A DNA stretch of 64,000 nucleotides from Triplophysa rosa (lineage: Eukaryota > Chordata > Actinopteri > Cypriniformes > Nemacheilidae). The translations under genes were made by a program, and so were the position numbers. The notes beneath the pieces were generated by a model, which saw only the letters and a list, made by a program, of their open reading frames with translations, was not told the DNA's origin and did no database searches. The stretch spans positions 810,753 to 874,752 of the forward strand of contig NC_079908.1 in assembly GCF_024868665.1 (NCBI RefSeq), read 5' to 3'. Shown here piece after piece: positions 18,355-33,300 of this stretch (its first letter is position 1; each line of letters opens with the position of its first letter).

Positions 18355-19472
18355 TAGTGATGGGTCGTTCATGAACGATTCGTTCTTTTTGAACGAATCT
18401 TCAAAATGACTCGGGAGTAACGAGTGTCTCAGCGAGTGATTCGTTCATTTTGTGTTGACCGCGCATGTGCAACATTGTACCAGAAACAGTAATGAAGTTC
18501 GTCTCTCGAGTCATCGGGTCCGAGTCCTTATACCGGAAAGAGAAATGATAAGTTCGTCTCTCGAGTCATCGGGTCCGAGCCCTTTTGTTCTTTTGTCAAA
18601 TGGTAGCTCCGCAGGCAAACCTGCAGCCTGTACGGAGTCTTCGAGTCCGAGTCTTTAACGTTACGTGACCACTTCCCGGATCATCAGTCAAATGCATGAT
18701 GTACGTGTTATATGTTGTATTATAGGAAGAAATATTATAAAATTATCAAAAGATATGTGCAATAAACATCTTCTCTAAAACGTACCGTTCTGTTCTTTTT
18801 TCTGTCAGTATATTCATCAATATTTCTTGTGGATTTCTGCATGTGTTTTTAATTTATCTTAATAACTAACTATTTTGCATAAGAACTGTGCTGGCAAAAT
18901 ATAAACATAAGCAACACTAGTAAAGTCAGTGTTTATGTCTAATGCATATATTACAAAGTGATCTCTTATTAAATAATTGCACATTTAAATGATTTCAATA
19001 GCCTATTATTATATACTTTGCAAACTGCACGAGACGTTTTAGTAAAAAACACAAGTGATCTCTTATTAAATAATTGCACATTTAAATGATTTCAATAGCC
19101 TATTATTATATACTTTGCAAACTGCATGAGACTTTTTAGTAAAAAACAACAACCTGTAAACCTTATTGCATACCTGAGTGACCCAAAATTGTTAATGTAT
19201 TATAAATACATAACTTTACAGAAATGCTGTTAGGAAATAATTAAATAACTGTTTCTCATAACTTGTCCATAACTACAATATAAGTTATTTCTTATTATAT
19301 ATCTGATCAAAACTAGCATAAATAAACGTTATGGGGTAATTTGGCTATTAACATGCAACATTAATTTAACTCTGCTCAGATGAACGAAATGACTCGAAAA
19401 AAGATTCGTTCATTTTGCTGAACGAGATTCAAACATCCGAATCGCAAAAATGACTCGAACTTCCCATCACTA
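18355..19472. mobile_element. hAT-like MITE (1.1 kb), nested
   Basis: Ends TAGTGATGGGTCGTTC and CGAACTTCCCATCACTA with GAACGA(A/T)TCGTTC subterminal motifs. Exact 8-bp duplication TAGTTTAG (18347-18354 and 19473-19480). Only 16 bp separate it from the neighbouring 17085-18338 element. Confidence 0.92.
18953..19147. repeat. 97-bp tandem duplication inside a MITE
   Basis: Two head-to-tail units starting GTGATCTCTTATTAAATAAT at 18958 and 19055 differ at only a few bases (for example GCACGAGACG against GCATGAGACT). This indicates a recent duplication after insertion of the host element, or in its source copy. Confidence 0.9.
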
Positions 19473-19639
19473 TAGTTTAGATGGTTAGAGTTAGGTTAGG
19501 GTAAAGGTTTCATAAGACTTGAAACACCAAGGATTTAGTGAGAGCCGTATGATGTCACGCGCCGACCGGACTGCTTAGCGCCACATGAAGTATTTTAAGG
19601 TTTTACTTAATTAATATTGCATATAGGAATTTGTAGTCT

Positions 19640-19786
19640 GTTTAATATTTGAACTGTGTTTCTCTCTCCCTTATCTTAAATGTGCGCTTTGAATGTTTTT
19701 CTTATAGTCAATATGTTTCATGTACAGCTGCTTTGTAACAATGAAAATTGTAAAAAGCGCTATATAAATAAAGTTGACTCGACTTG
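19640..19786 (+). repeat. L2-clade LINE 3' tail fragment
   Basis: Contains CATGTACAGCTGCTTTGTAA, then AATTGTAAAAAGCGCTATA and TAAATAAAGTTGACT, the conserved 3' tail shared by fish L2-type LINEs. The same tail closes the LINE at 35740-37800. Severely 5'-truncated, no coding part. Confidence 0.75.
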
Positions 19787-20230
19787 TCAAAACCAACAAG
19801 CCACGCCCACGGATCTGACTCGAAACATCATACGTCGACCAGTGGTCTGCGCAGCGCCGCAGGGAGTCGAGCTCAGCAGAAGGCATCACGTTGCACAGCT
19901 GAAATCGTGTAGTTTTATGATTTTGTCATTTCTAGTGTTCTTTTGATTGACTGCTCAGTATCATAGTAAACAGTGATGCTAAAACCATTACAGTAGTCAT
20001 ATCATGTCATAGAATGATTTTAGTTATTTTATATAGCTAACATAAATGTATAATAATTTATTGAATACATTTTAGAATAATAATTGAATTATTAATGATT
20101 TAATATCTTAATTGCTCAATAATTCACTATGATTTATTGGTAATCGACAAACTGTGTATTACGTACAGATGTTTTATGTTTATAGTTCTTTTCAATTAAA
20201 TAAACTAGTGGACCATTTACTAGTCTTCAG

Positions 20231-20346
20231 ATTAGTGACGCGCACGCACACAAGCACGCAGTGCACGAGCACGAGCACGCAGTGATCAGAGTGAATCTCA
20301 TTTAGGCCTGTTGACGTTCGGCGTTATCGTCTTGTTTACGGTCACG
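20231..20346 (+). other. skp1: Probable skp1 noncoding first exon
   Basis: A consensus donor CACG|GTAAGA at 20346/20347 lies 422 bp before the acceptor CCTGTAG that directly precedes the skp1 ATG. An upstream untranslated exon is therefore expected, and this is the best donor nearby. The 5' boundary is a guess. Confidence 0.5.
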
Positions 20347-20768
20347 GTAAGAACAGCACTTAATATTTCCCATGAATGTGTTGGGTTGATCCGTGTTTAA
20401 TGGTGTGATGTATGTTTGCTATAGTGATGTTTTAATCGTGTTTTTGTGGCGTGAGATGTTAAATACACAGCGGTTGCCATGTGAGGCCTTTAGCCGCGCT
20501 GCTAACATTAGCTTAACGCCACAAACTGCTTCTGTTTGTTATCATATCTTATTATGTTTTAATTTATCTCTACAGTTATTACCAACAATACAGTTAATTA
20601 TTTCAGTGGGCTTTTTTACATTTCTATGTACAAACAGCGGTGCAGCTTGTTGGATTTAAGCTGATATAAGTGATTATTACACGTGATTCTCACAGAGTCA
20701 CAATTCTTCCGTTGAGCACATTCACACGTTCAGTTTGTTTAACTGTGAAGATGTCATTCTTCCTGTAG

Positions 20769-23015
<2,247 letters not shown>

Positions 23016-23110
23016 AGGCCGACATCATAACACTACGGATTGTTCCAAACAAACAAACAAAGTGGATAAAAATTGCACTGCGCTGTTCATATTTGTTAAG
23101 ATTCAACACA

Positions 23111-23116
23111 AATAAA
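23111..23116 (+). terminator. skp1: Proximal poly(A) signal, skp1
   Basis: AATAAA 96 bp after the stop codon. Confidence 0.6.
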
Positions 23117-23571
23117 CATAGTCACATACTTGTTTTGCTGGCATGACCATTTTCATGGCTTGTGTGGTGCAAAAGCTCTTTCTTTCTATTTGTAATTTCT
23201 TTCTTCTCTGGAATGAGTAAACCTTTATTCTTGTAGATACACACTCCCTTTTGTGACCACTGTAATCCATTGTGTATTTTATCTTGCTGTTTTTTGTTAT
23301 CAGAACGTTATGTCAGCAGAGTGAATAGTAGATTTCTTTGTCATTTTTGGAAATGAGCTTGCCTTGAGGGAAATTTTATAAACCGCCTTATTTGTGTTGA
23401 TGATGGGCGAGTATTGGAAATGTCAAAAGCGCCGAGAAGTTTGAGAGTTGTCTAGTGAACTGGAAGTGCTTGTGTATTCTGTCACGTAATTTCCTCTGCC
23501 TCATTGTATGGGACTGAAAGTTTAGCACCTAAAACGCCAATTAGAATTATTAATCTTTTAATTCCAAAACA

Positions 23572-23577
23572 AATAAA
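23572..23577 (+). terminator. skp1: Distal poly(A) signal, skp1
   Basis: AATAAA followed by a TTGTGGGATTTGTC GU-rich stretch, which makes it the better-supported cleavage site of the two. Confidence 0.6.
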
Positions 23578-23683
23578 GCAGGATTCTTGTGGGATTTGTC
23601 AGTTTTCTGAGAATTTTTACAGATTGTGTTTTGTTGTTCAGTGATTTCAGGATTATTGTCTCAGTATGTGAACCGTCAATATA

Positions 23684-25246
<1,563 letters not shown>

Positions 25247-25253
25247 TATATAC

Positions 25254-26002
25254 TAGGGCTGTGTATTGGCAAGTGCCTCCCGATACGATACATACCACGA
25301 TAGATGGGTCACGATACAATATATTGCTATGTATTTCGATACGATACACATTTGCAATATATTGCAATACTTTAAATAGAAAATGTAAAAGTAGAGCTAG
25401 AAATACAACATGCTGTGCACCAGCGGGGGATTTCTGTAAGGATAAGTGTAAAAACATCCCTTACCTCTGCAGAGTGGCCATGATGTGCGATGCATGGACC
25501 TTTAGATCAGAGGTTTGGCTTCTCAAACTGTGGATAGCACCCCTCAAGTGGGTAGCACAGGGGAATAAGGCGGCTCACGCAAGTCACTTGGCTGTTGTGG
25601 TGCATTACAGTTAAAACACTGAACATGGGCAGAATAAAACCACTGCTTCATCAGTGCTGTAAATGTGCTGGTGTCACATCCGTATATAATCTCAATAAAT
25701 GTCATTGTTACTTTTCTTAATAAACTTTCTGTCTAATGCACTGCAGTAGCCAAGTGACTTGTGTCATAACATGTGAAGCCTACAAACAGCATTATTTGAT
25801 ATAACTCATTGCTACATGACTTATTTTGAAAACAAAGCACACCCACACATCAGCTCTGAGAGCTCCAAGCGTTCTTATATTTTTCACCATGCTCGCTTCC
25901 ACTTACTTTTGGCCGTATGTATATGACATGATTTTAAAAAAAGTATCGATAGTAGAGGTATCAAAAAATATTTACATGTATCGATATATTTGCACAGCCC
26001 TA
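25254..26002. mobile_element. hAT-like MITE, copy 2 (inverted relative to 4601-5355)
   Basis: Begins TAGGGCTGTGTATTGGCAAG and ends TATTTGCACAGCCCTA. The whole 750 bp is the reverse complement of the element at 4601-5355, with shared internal blocks such as TAGATCAGAGGTTTGGCTTC. It starts only 7 bp after the Tc1 element ends. Flanks GTATATAC and ATATACAC are only partly alike. Confidence 0.85.
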
Positions 26003-27060
26003 ATATACACATACAGAAGCACATGTACGGTTATGCAGCTTACTCATGACTCAAGGACAATGGTCATCATGTTTAATCATCTTAAAAGAAAACAAAGTGT
26101 ACTGCACATGTGCTTAGAGAGTGGTCTCCTGTTATCCTTATTTTACTTTTTATTGTCTGAAATAAGCAAAAAACATTTCAAATGACTTGATACCACTTCT
26201 GTTTCATCGGTGGAAAATCAAGACCTTGTTCATTGCAAAATTGGAAGTTTCATACTGTACGCATTTAATAATATTCTGCTACAAACAAAAGTTTTGAAAG
26301 TGCAGCTGCTGAGAAAAAGTCCATAGTCACAAAGATTTCAATTACGATCAGAACTGGGCCCTGATCCTTGAAAAAAGTCTCTTGAAAAGATTTTTTAAAA
26401 TATTTTAATAAACTAAATGATTATCACATGAAAAGCAAAAACATGAGATGGAGTGTGGCATATGTTGGTGAACACTGAAGATGTTACGTCGCTGCCGCTG
26501 CTGTTTGAGAACAGACCTGAGAAAATCCTGAATGATTTCTAGATAAACATAGTTTCATACAGCACTGTTTGAATGTGTGACAGGCACAGCACACTAAAAC
26601 ACATCTACACAACAAAAGCTATCAAATGGCACTTGTATGAATAGCAAAGGAATGTATTTCTTTTCTTTTACAAAAAACATAAAAGTTTTTTATTGGCGGC
26701 CTTTCGTATCTATAAAAGATGACCTTTTACAACACTTATGAGAACTGACAAAGACTGCATTGATGTAAAGACATGACGATTATCCTACTCACAGTCCAGT
26801 GATGTCATGCCAATCAGCAACAGTCTCACACACATTTTCAGAAAAACAAGAACAAACTAGATTCATTTCTCTGCATCGTGATAAGAATGTACAAACTACT
26901 ACATTGGTTTTTATGAAGTTTCACCCGGGCACACTCTTCGAAAATCAAGTTTTTAAATGTCAGATGGGTCACCCACAGATGGCTTTCATTTTTATTGGCG
27001 ACAAGCTGAAGGATGGAGAGTTTTTTCGAGACGTAATCGAAGTGTGCGTCTGGATGTCAT
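26003..27060 (-). other. tcf7: tcf7 3' UTR and downstream flank
   Basis: Sequence after the minus-strand stop at 27061, with poly(A) hexamers (TTTATT on the + strand) at 26991-26996 and 26689-26694. No ORF here looks coding. How far the UTR extends is not determined. Confidence 0.6.
26689..26694 (-). terminator. tcf7: Candidate poly(A) signal, tcf7
   Basis: Minus-strand AATAAA 367 bp past the stop codon. The alternative at 26991-26996 is only 65 bp past the stop. Confidence 0.5.
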
Positions 27061-27304
27061 TCATTGTGACTGATGTCTGGTGTTTTCTGTTTTAACTCTG
27101 TTGAGGTCGAGTGAGAGTCTGGCTGGGTGGGAGGGGCGTTTCATGCTCTGTGGGCAGGGGCTGCTGACTGGGGAGGCGGGGCAAGAGGAGGAGCAGTGTG
27201 GGGGAGAGGCGGCTGAAGGGGGGGAGTCTATAGCGCTTCCATCGGAAGAATGGGGGCTGGCGCAGAGTCCTCTTTGAAGGTATCGAATGCACTTCTTTTT
27301 CCTC
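27061..27304 (-). CDS. tcf7: tcf7 last exon: C-clamp end and short E-tail
   Basis: 244 coding bases. The acceptor TTCCTAG and first base complete Arg; then RKKKCIRYL supplies the fourth C-clamp Cys. The tail [16 protein letters not shown] resembles the TCF7L2 tail, then becomes a Ser/Pro/Cys-rich stretch and ends NTRHQSQ with TGA at 27061-27063. The exon is GC-rich compared with its surroundings. Overlapping ORFs on both strands are shadows. Confidence 0.9.
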
Positions 27305-30300
27305 CTAGGAACAGTCAAGAGAGTTATCTGTGAATAAAGCGTGGATGTGAAACGTCACAAATGTGTTTACAACAACGACAGAAAATCAAGAGAGCAACAC
27401 ACAAGAAGCAAAATCAACCCAGACAGGTGATCAGTGGCACTGTCATCCTGAAGGGGATTCATTTTGCGACAGTGACGGGCTGACTGTATATTAAACCACC
27501 TATTGCACCACTACTTGACAAATAAATTCAATTTTGCTGAACTGGGCTCGGATGGAAAGTTACAGAGAATTGGCTGATATGTTTGACGTCTTGGTTGGTC
27601 TGACTGATTGCGTGACTGTTTTGAACTCGTCAGAAGAGAACTGCTTGAGGATTGGTCACATATGTTTGTGTTCTACTGAGGAAAGAAAGGTTTGAAATGA
27701 CTTGGATGGGGGGGTGAATGACGCAGTTCTTAGGTGAATTATTGTTTCATGAACACTCATAACATTTCTCTGAATAGCACTGTGGACATTCTAGTCTTGA
27801 CATTTCTGTTAACCTGGGGTTTATGCGATGGTTCTGTATACTTTTTATGTTACGTGCAAAAGTGATAGCACATGTATTGTCTTGAAACCGCAATGCTACC
27901 AAACCGCAGTGCCAACCCTATCAGGACGGCCTGGAAATAAGTCTCTCAGCCGCATCAAAGTGTTGGAGTATTCCTCTGAGACGAGCGGCAGTAAATGTCA
28001 GAGTTTACGTTGGAATGGCGCTTGAGCGACCGCAGTGAGAGAGAGAGAGATGTGTAGGTGTGGATGGCATCAGTTAGCAGGGCTTTACACAGAGGGATGT
28101 GGAAATCACTGCTGCTTTGTTCTATGTAGAGCGAGAGCTATGTGATGGGGATGATGTTTCCACATCCAAAGATGTGAGACAAGTCCAGAGAGACATACAG
28201 TGCATCCTACGGTTTACTCATCCTCACGTTAGTTCTGATAGTCAAATGATGCTAAGTAAGGCATAAGGGTAGCTTTGAGCATGCCACATTTCGCTCAGCT
28301 GTTGTCTGCTGTGTGGGTTATGCACCGTATACCACACAGTTTGTTTTCATATGAGATAGGGAAATGTCTTCTGCTTTTAAAAGCTATACCTCCATTGTAT
28401 TATTTGCATTTATTACATGGCACTCTGGAATACTTAGTTCTGATTTGCCAATCAATTCTGATCAATTCTAAATCTGGAAAAAGTGTGTCCTCAACAGATT
28501 TAGATGTTAAATTACAATGTAGCAATGATTTTAAGAATGTATTCTCTAATAAAATTGGGATCATTAGAGAAAATATTTCAGCTGTGAGGCCGGCCAGTGA
28601 AGCATTCACTAATGCACTAACTAACAAAACCCCACGTGAACAGCTTTAGTTATTCACTGCAATCGGACAGGAAGAGCTCACAAAAGTGATAAAAGCAGCT
28701 AAATGGTCATCGTGCATGTTAGACCCTATTCCCACGAACCTACTAAAAGAGGTTTTTCCTGTTGTGACTGAACCTCTGCTCAATATTATAAACTCATCAC
28801 TTGCATTAGGATATGTCCCAGATGCTTTCAAGCTAGCAGTCATCAGGCCCCTTATAAAAAAGTCACAACTCGATCCGGTAGAATTAGCTAACTTTAGACC
28901 AATCTCAAACCTCACTTTTTTATCTAAAATACTTGAAAAAATAGTCTCAAGCCAACTATGCACATTCCTGCAGGAAAAGAGCTTATATGAAACATTTCAG
29001 TCAGGATTTAAGCCCAATCATAGCACGGAGATGGCACTACTTAAAGTGACAAATGATCTTCTCGTAGCATCTGATCGTGGCGCCATCTCTCTTTTAGTCC
29101 TACTGGACCTGAGTGCCGCTTTTGATACTATAGATCACGCCATTCTAATAGATAGACAAGAAAACCATATTAGCGATGGTGGTCAGGCATTAGCCTGGTT
29201 TAAATCCTATTTATCCAACCGTTACCACTTTGTTTATGTAAATGATGTAATGTCACATGGATCTCGGGTTAAATTCGGAGTGCCACAGGGATCAGTTTTA
29301 GGGCCCATTCTTTTTTCACTTTACATGCTTCCCTTAGGAGACATTATCAGGAAATATAAAGTAAATTTCCATTGTTATGCTGATGTCACCCAGCTTTACA
29401 TTTCCTCAGAACCGGGTGATCCCACCTAGTTTTCAAAGCTAACAGACTGTGTTAATGACATCAAAAACTGGATGGCCAACAACTTTCTTATGCTAAACTC
29501 TAACAAGACAGAGGTATTAATTATTACAACAAATGCCATTAAACAAAAAAGTAGAGTGCAACATTTCCTTTGATGGTTGTTCAGTTGTGTCGTCCACAGT
29601 TAAGAACCTGGATGTGTTGCTAGATAGCAGTCTGTCGTTTGATAGTCCTAACTCAAATGTGTGTTGTACAGCATTCTTCCATCTTAGAAACATCTCTAAA
29701 CTGTGGCCAATGCTTTCTGCTTTAGACGCAGAGAAACATATTCATGCATTTATGACCTCACGAATAGATTTTTGTAATTCATTGTTGGGGGATCTCCTGC
29801 AGCGCTTCTGAATAAAATCCAACTGGTTCAAAATGCAGCAGCGAGAGTACTCACTGGATCAACTAAATTTGCTGCTAAAAAATCCTGCTAATAATTTATA
29901 TGCCTGGTTTCACAGAAACCTCTCTGTGAACTATTGTCAGATTACAATACATCGCGCACACTGCGGTTGCAAAACTGATCTGTTAATAGTTCCCAGAATA
30001 TCAAAATCTTCTAAAGGTGGTCGATCTTTTTCATATTTGGCTCCTTAACTCTGGAATAGCCTACCCAGCAATGTTCAGGATTCAGACACCCTCAATCAGT
30101 CTGAAACTAGACTAAAGACTCTCTTTAATAGTGTTTAATATATAAACACTATTAACTCACCGTAAGGAGTCTATGCCGCAATATAGTTAGCTTGTCGGAA
30201 CTCCGGTTTTGGTCTGACGTAATCTTCTAGTTCAGCTAGACGTTCGTGATGATGGGCAATCTACCTGATGACAACTACAGCCACAACCTAGTCATCCAGA

Positions 30301-33300
30301 ACCAGAATAATATTGGACAGACCTAAATTTCTACTTTTTCTATCTTCACTAGTTCTTTCCTCTTTTCACTTACCATCTTAATATCCCCGTCAAATCTCAC
30401 AGTTTACAGTAATTATTTTGTCTATAATTGCAGCAGTGCTATTTTAATATGCCAGAGAAGAACTGGCTCTCCCGGCTGAGTCTGGCCTCTCCCAAGGTTT
30501 TTTTCTCCACACTTATATACACCTATAGTAGAGTTTTGGTTCCTTGCCACGGTTACCACTGGCTTACTCACTGGGAGACTGCAGATTTAGTTTAATCCAT
30601 GAACGACTTGCATTTAACAACATACATGTGCATTAGCATACTTCAACTTTAACAAATTTTTTCTTTCTGCACATTTTGCAAAATGTTCTGGTAAATTGTA
30701 GTTTTAGGCTCCCAGTCCTGATACCAATATTTAAAATAATAATATACCTAAATTAAATATACTTTGATTGAATAATTATTCCAGAGTGCTGTGTAATAAA
30801 TGCAAATAATACAATGGCGGTAGGCTTTTAAAAGCAGAAGACATTTCCCTATCCCATATGAAAACAAACTGTGTGATATTGGGTGCCTAACAGCAGACAA
30901 CAGCTGCACTCATCCCACAACACACATCAAACTACATAGTCATTCACAGCACAATGTGTTTTATACAGTGTACTTTTTTATTCACATTTTTAGGTTAGGT
31001 CATTAAGTTAGGTCATTAAAGGGATAGTTCACCCAAAATGAAAATTCTGTCATGAATGACTCACTCTCTAGTTGTTCCAAACCTGTAAATGTCTTTGTTT
31101 GGCTGAACACAGAGAAAGATATTTTGACGAACGCTCGTCACCAAACAGTTCTTGGCCATCATTGAGTACCATAGTAGGAAAAACTACAATGGTAGTCTAA
31201 AAGTGCCCCAGAACTGTTTACTGTCCTACATTTTTCATAATATCTTCTTTTGTGTTCAACAGAACAAAAAAATATAAAGTCATTTTTCCTACTATGGGAG
31301 TTAATGGGGTCCAAGAACTGTTTGTTTATAAGCATTCTTCCAAATATCTTTCTCTGTGTTCATCAGAACAAAGACATTCATACAGATTTGGAACAACAAG
31401 AGAGTGAGTTAATGATGACAGAATTTTGATTTTGAGGTGAACCTTCCCTTTAACTTGAGTTAAGTAGAACTGAAGGGTTGATTGACAGCACTGACATCAC
31501 ATGACATGACATGTATGAGTTGTGCTGGCTGACTGTGAAACAGTATGAGCAGTTTTTACACAGAATGGGTAAAGGAAACACAGTGAAGGGGATTTGGAAG
31601 CACTCGAGTGACAGATTCATGCAGAGCAGAGCACAGACATACAGACAGACGGGACCGTGGTACACACCTGCAGGGGCCGCACCAGTCCGTCTGTTGGTTG
31701 AGGCCAAAGCGAGCGCGGCATTTCTTTGGCGAGCCGGGGTCTGAGCGAAATGTGGCATGCGTGCACAAGGAGAAAAAGAGAAAGAAGCAGAGGCAGATCG
31801 AGAGAGAGAGCATGAGGTCAGAGAGTTAAAGCCATCCATAGATGATGAGAAATCAAGGCAGAGCACCCGACAAAGCAGACAGTGATGCATCATGGGAAAT
31901 CAAATCTGTCAGAGATTCAGTTCAAAATCTCCAAATCCACGTTAAGAAACGTAACAGGCCTAAAAACACCAATACCATATTTACATTTAGAAAGCTGACA
32001 TGAACTGAAACTCAAATGTGAAAAATCAACGTGTCAGAAATAATTGAATTATAATTTCATCCTTATTGTTTATTGATATGTTCATTTTATGTGTGATTTA
32101 TCAATGTCATCATAATGTATTTTACTTCAAATGTTCAGCTTTTTTATTTTCTTGGTAATATAAGGTGATGATTGTTGTTTTAACCATGTGCTTGTGTCAG
32201 ACATGTTAAGAGCTGATGTGGCACTGTTAATGTCATGTGTTTGTCACTGTTTCTTCAAGAAATTCAACAGGTTGCAGGTTTTTTGGTAAACAACAAAGAA
32301 CATAATGAAGAAGAGAAATAATAGAGTGATATATGACTTATTATATGAAAGAACGTTTACCTGTGCTGGAGTCATGTTGTTTGTCACGTTTCCTCCTCTT
32401 CTTTTTACCCTGTGAGTATGACATCACATTTAGTATTGATGTTAATATGTTAACATTCATATTTTTGCTCTAAACGGGAGTTTGTTCCAATCTAACTGTA
32501 AACCAATGAGGTTACCAAGGGCGTAAGTTTGATTTTGACATTGGTGGGGACATAAAATTGGTCCGCAGAGCCGCATTGTCACTAAAGTTTAGCGCCGTTT
32601 ACTTGACTTATTTAAACAATATAATATTTTAACAATACTTTCTATAGTTTTCTACACTGTTCTTCATTGTTGTCACTCTCACCGTTACACTGTCTACAGC
32701 AGGATCAGTTTCCTCAGAAATACGTCAGAATATACAGTTAGCCTTTCCACTCATAAAAAACTACTTTTATACGTACATATTTATGCCTACATTGTTAAAA
32801 CTACTGTATGTATGACTGAGGGCCCTATCGTACACACGGCGCAATGCGGCGCAAGTGTTTTTGCTAGTTTCAGCCTGACGCAGTTCTCATTTTCCCGTTT
32901 CAATAGCAAATGCATTTGCGCTCATTTGTGCGCCCATGGGCGTGCTGGTCTAAAAAAGAGGTGTGCTCAGGCGCATTGTTGGCGCGTTGCTATTTTTGGG
33001 AACTGAAAATAGACTGCGCCAAAGACCAACTCAAACCTGGTCTAGTGTCTAAAGTCAATGGCGCAATATTTCTTTAGTTATTTAAAGAGCGCGTTAGGAA
33101 TATGCGCCTATAGGCAGGTGCACAGCGCTCGTACATTCTGCTTATTACACACAGAGGGATGCGCAGCAGCACACAATAATGCCAAATATTACAAATATAT
33201 GGATTACAATGTAAAAGATGATTATTATGTACATAAACATAAAAATCCGGCTTGTCCTGTAGATGGTGTGCTTGCGCGCTTTAACCTCACGCAAGTAGTG

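Larger units (their letters stand above)
16968..19590. mobile_element. Old inverted-repeat element hosting two younger MITEs
   Basis: Left arm 16968-17040 (starts CTTCATGCGGCGCTAAGCAG) and right arm about 19519-19590 (ends CTGCTTAGCGCCACATGAAG) are near-perfect inverted copies over ~70 bp, through CCGGTCGGCGCGTGACA and TCTCACTAAAT. Between them lie the elements 17085-18338 and 18355-19472. Removing those leaves an interior of only about 100 bp, so the original was a short palindromic MITE. Confidence 0.82.
16586..20230. other. ppp2ca-skp1 intergenic region, mostly nested repeats
   Basis: No gene is supported. 16968-19590 is a transposon stack (listed separately), 19640-19786 is an L2 3' tail, and 19787-20230 is the skp1 upstream flank. 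The flank contains a GCACGCAC/GAGCACGAGC low-complexity patch at about 20237-20285. No TATA box was recognised. Confidence 0.7.
23016..23577 (+). other. skp1: skp1 3' UTR
   Basis: AT-rich noncoding sequence following the stop and ending near the second of two AATAAA hexamers. It stops about 100 bp before the Tc1 insertion at 23684. Confidence 0.7.
28296..30905. repeat. Inverted repeat arms (~135 bp) around a LINE
   Basis: Left arm 28296-28436 and right arm about 30774-30905 are inverted copies: CAGCTGTTGTCTGCTGT pairs with ACAGCAGACAACAGCTG, and AATACAATGG with its complement. The LINE fragment fills the loop. The arms are roughly 85-90% similar by eye. Confidence 0.8.
27305..31667 (-). other. 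tcf7: tcf7 intron with LINE palindrome and a TTAA MITE
   Basis: 4.36 kb intron. Contents: inverted arms and LINE at 28296-30905, MITE at 31016-31453. In 27305-28295 and 31454-31667 I see nothing recognisable. Confidence 0.8.
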
